In this document: piece after piece, positions 63,405 to 63,595 of the stretch | Layout of the letters: each line of letters starts with the position of its first letter | Position numbering within the stretch: position 1 is the stretch's first letter | Assembly: GCA_004295005.1 (NCBI GenBank) | Contig: SHNG01000042.1 | Coordinates: forward strand, 1 to 63,595 | DNA length: 63,595 nucleotides | DNA from: Gammaproteobacteria bacterium | GTDB lineage: Bacteria > Pseudomonadota > Gammaproteobacteria > Xanthomonadales > Rhodanobacteraceae | Reading direction: 5' to 3' | Notes under the pieces: generated by a model | What the model saw: only the letters and a program-made list of their open reading frames with translations | Databases searched by the model: none | Told to the model about the DNA's origin: nothing | Program-made: the position numbers and the translations under genes

Positions 63405-63595
63405 TCAATCCATCGCGCCGAATTCGCGCAGCAGGGCAATGTAGAAGCGCACGGCGCGCGCATGTTCGGCCACGGCGATGCGCTCATCGGTGCCGTGGAA
63501 GGCGGCGAGTTCGTCCGGTTGCAGTTTGAATGCCGCGAAGCGGTACAGGTTCGGGGTGAGCACGGCGTAGTGGCGCGCGTCGGTGGCGCCGTTGG
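63405..63595 (-). CDS. M20 family metallopeptidase, C-terminal part (right edge)
   Basis: About 63 residues are visible on the minus strand, ending at a TGA at 63405-63407. The frame opens with N-G-A-T-D-A-R-H-Y-A and continues N-L-Y-R-F ... F-H-G-T-D-E-R-I-A-V and A-R-A-V-R-F-Y-I-A-L-L-R-E-F. This is the C-terminal catalytic-domain block of M20 peptidases (G-x-T-D-x-R and H-G-x-x-E-R, with a metal-ligand His in H-G). The N-terminal part lies beyond the window. It is convergent with the truncated AKR gene. Confidence 0.8.
   Translation of the reverse strand, partial: NGATDARHYAVLTPNLYRFAAFKLQPDELAAFHGTDERIAVAEHARAVRFYIALLREFGAMD

Overview
The window is a 63.6 kb piece of a GC-rich gammaproteobacterial chromosome. 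The best guess is Xanthomonadales (Lysobacterales), near Rhodanobacteraceae/Xanthomonadaceae. The reasons are the ftsE-ftsX to rpoH neighbourhood, a consensus CIRCE box in front of rpoH, runs of an AATCCCC-type heptamer between genes, BIME/REP-like hairpins, and a fused DAK2-DegV protein. This taxonomic call is inference from gene content; there is no rRNA here.

Layout. 0-5 kb: an M48 metalloprotease (cut by the left edge) and LemA, a secreted beta-lactamase-like serine hydrolase, a GPP34-like protein, a mobile-looking hairpin repeat and an orphan TonB-like protein. 5-9 kb: a coupled surface-polysaccharide trio (GT2, GDP-mannose dehydratase-like protein, GT4). 9-10 kb: a higBA toxin-antitoxin pair, an integrase C-terminal remnant and tRNA-Thr(TGT), which looks like the scar of an integrated element. 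10-15 kb: housekeeping genes on the minus strand (SPOR protein, coaX, birA, plsY, DAK2-DegV). 15-21 kb: a small exported protein, a gingipain-like (C25) exported protein, a UbiA-family prenyltransferase and a lone GspF. 21-25 kb: ftsE, ftsX, a double-receiver response regulator and ung, joined by overlapping stop/start codons, then rpoH under a CIRCE box. 25-35 kb: a large lipoprotein alpha/beta hydrolase, then a TetR regulator divergent from an outer-membrane factor / HlyD / RbbA-like ABC / YhhJ-like permease export operon. 35-40 kb: Zn-alcohol dehydrogenase, DUF3141 (PHA-synthase-like), phosphate acyltransferase and acetate kinase. 40-47.5 kb and 58-62.3 kb: oxidoreductase operons (cupin, carboxymuconolactone decarboxylase-like, three aldo/keto reductases, SnoaL-like, Zn-ADH, SDR, MFS) around one LysR regulator. 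47.6-57.8 kb: a five-gene, fully overlapping putative anti-phage cassette. 62.4-63.0 kb: a dense repeat block, then a truncated aldo/keto reductase gene and an M20 peptidase cut by the right edge.

How the parts fit. Three operator-like sites with the same pattern (YTRCTGA-N7-TCANCAGT, containing the LysR T-N11-A rule) lie upstream of the cupin operon, between lysR and the Tat-signal aldo/keto reductase, and just after the defence cassette upstream of the second aldo/keto reductase operon. I read these as one LysR regulon into which the defence cassette has been inserted. The cassette combines a small HTH protein, a PLD-SNF2 helicase, a DUF1016 PD-(D/E)XK nuclease, a large Eco57I-like methyltransferase and a RecF/SMC-like ATPase. 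It is restriction-modification-like but not a classical type I, II or III system, and it is the strongest candidate for an under-described system here.
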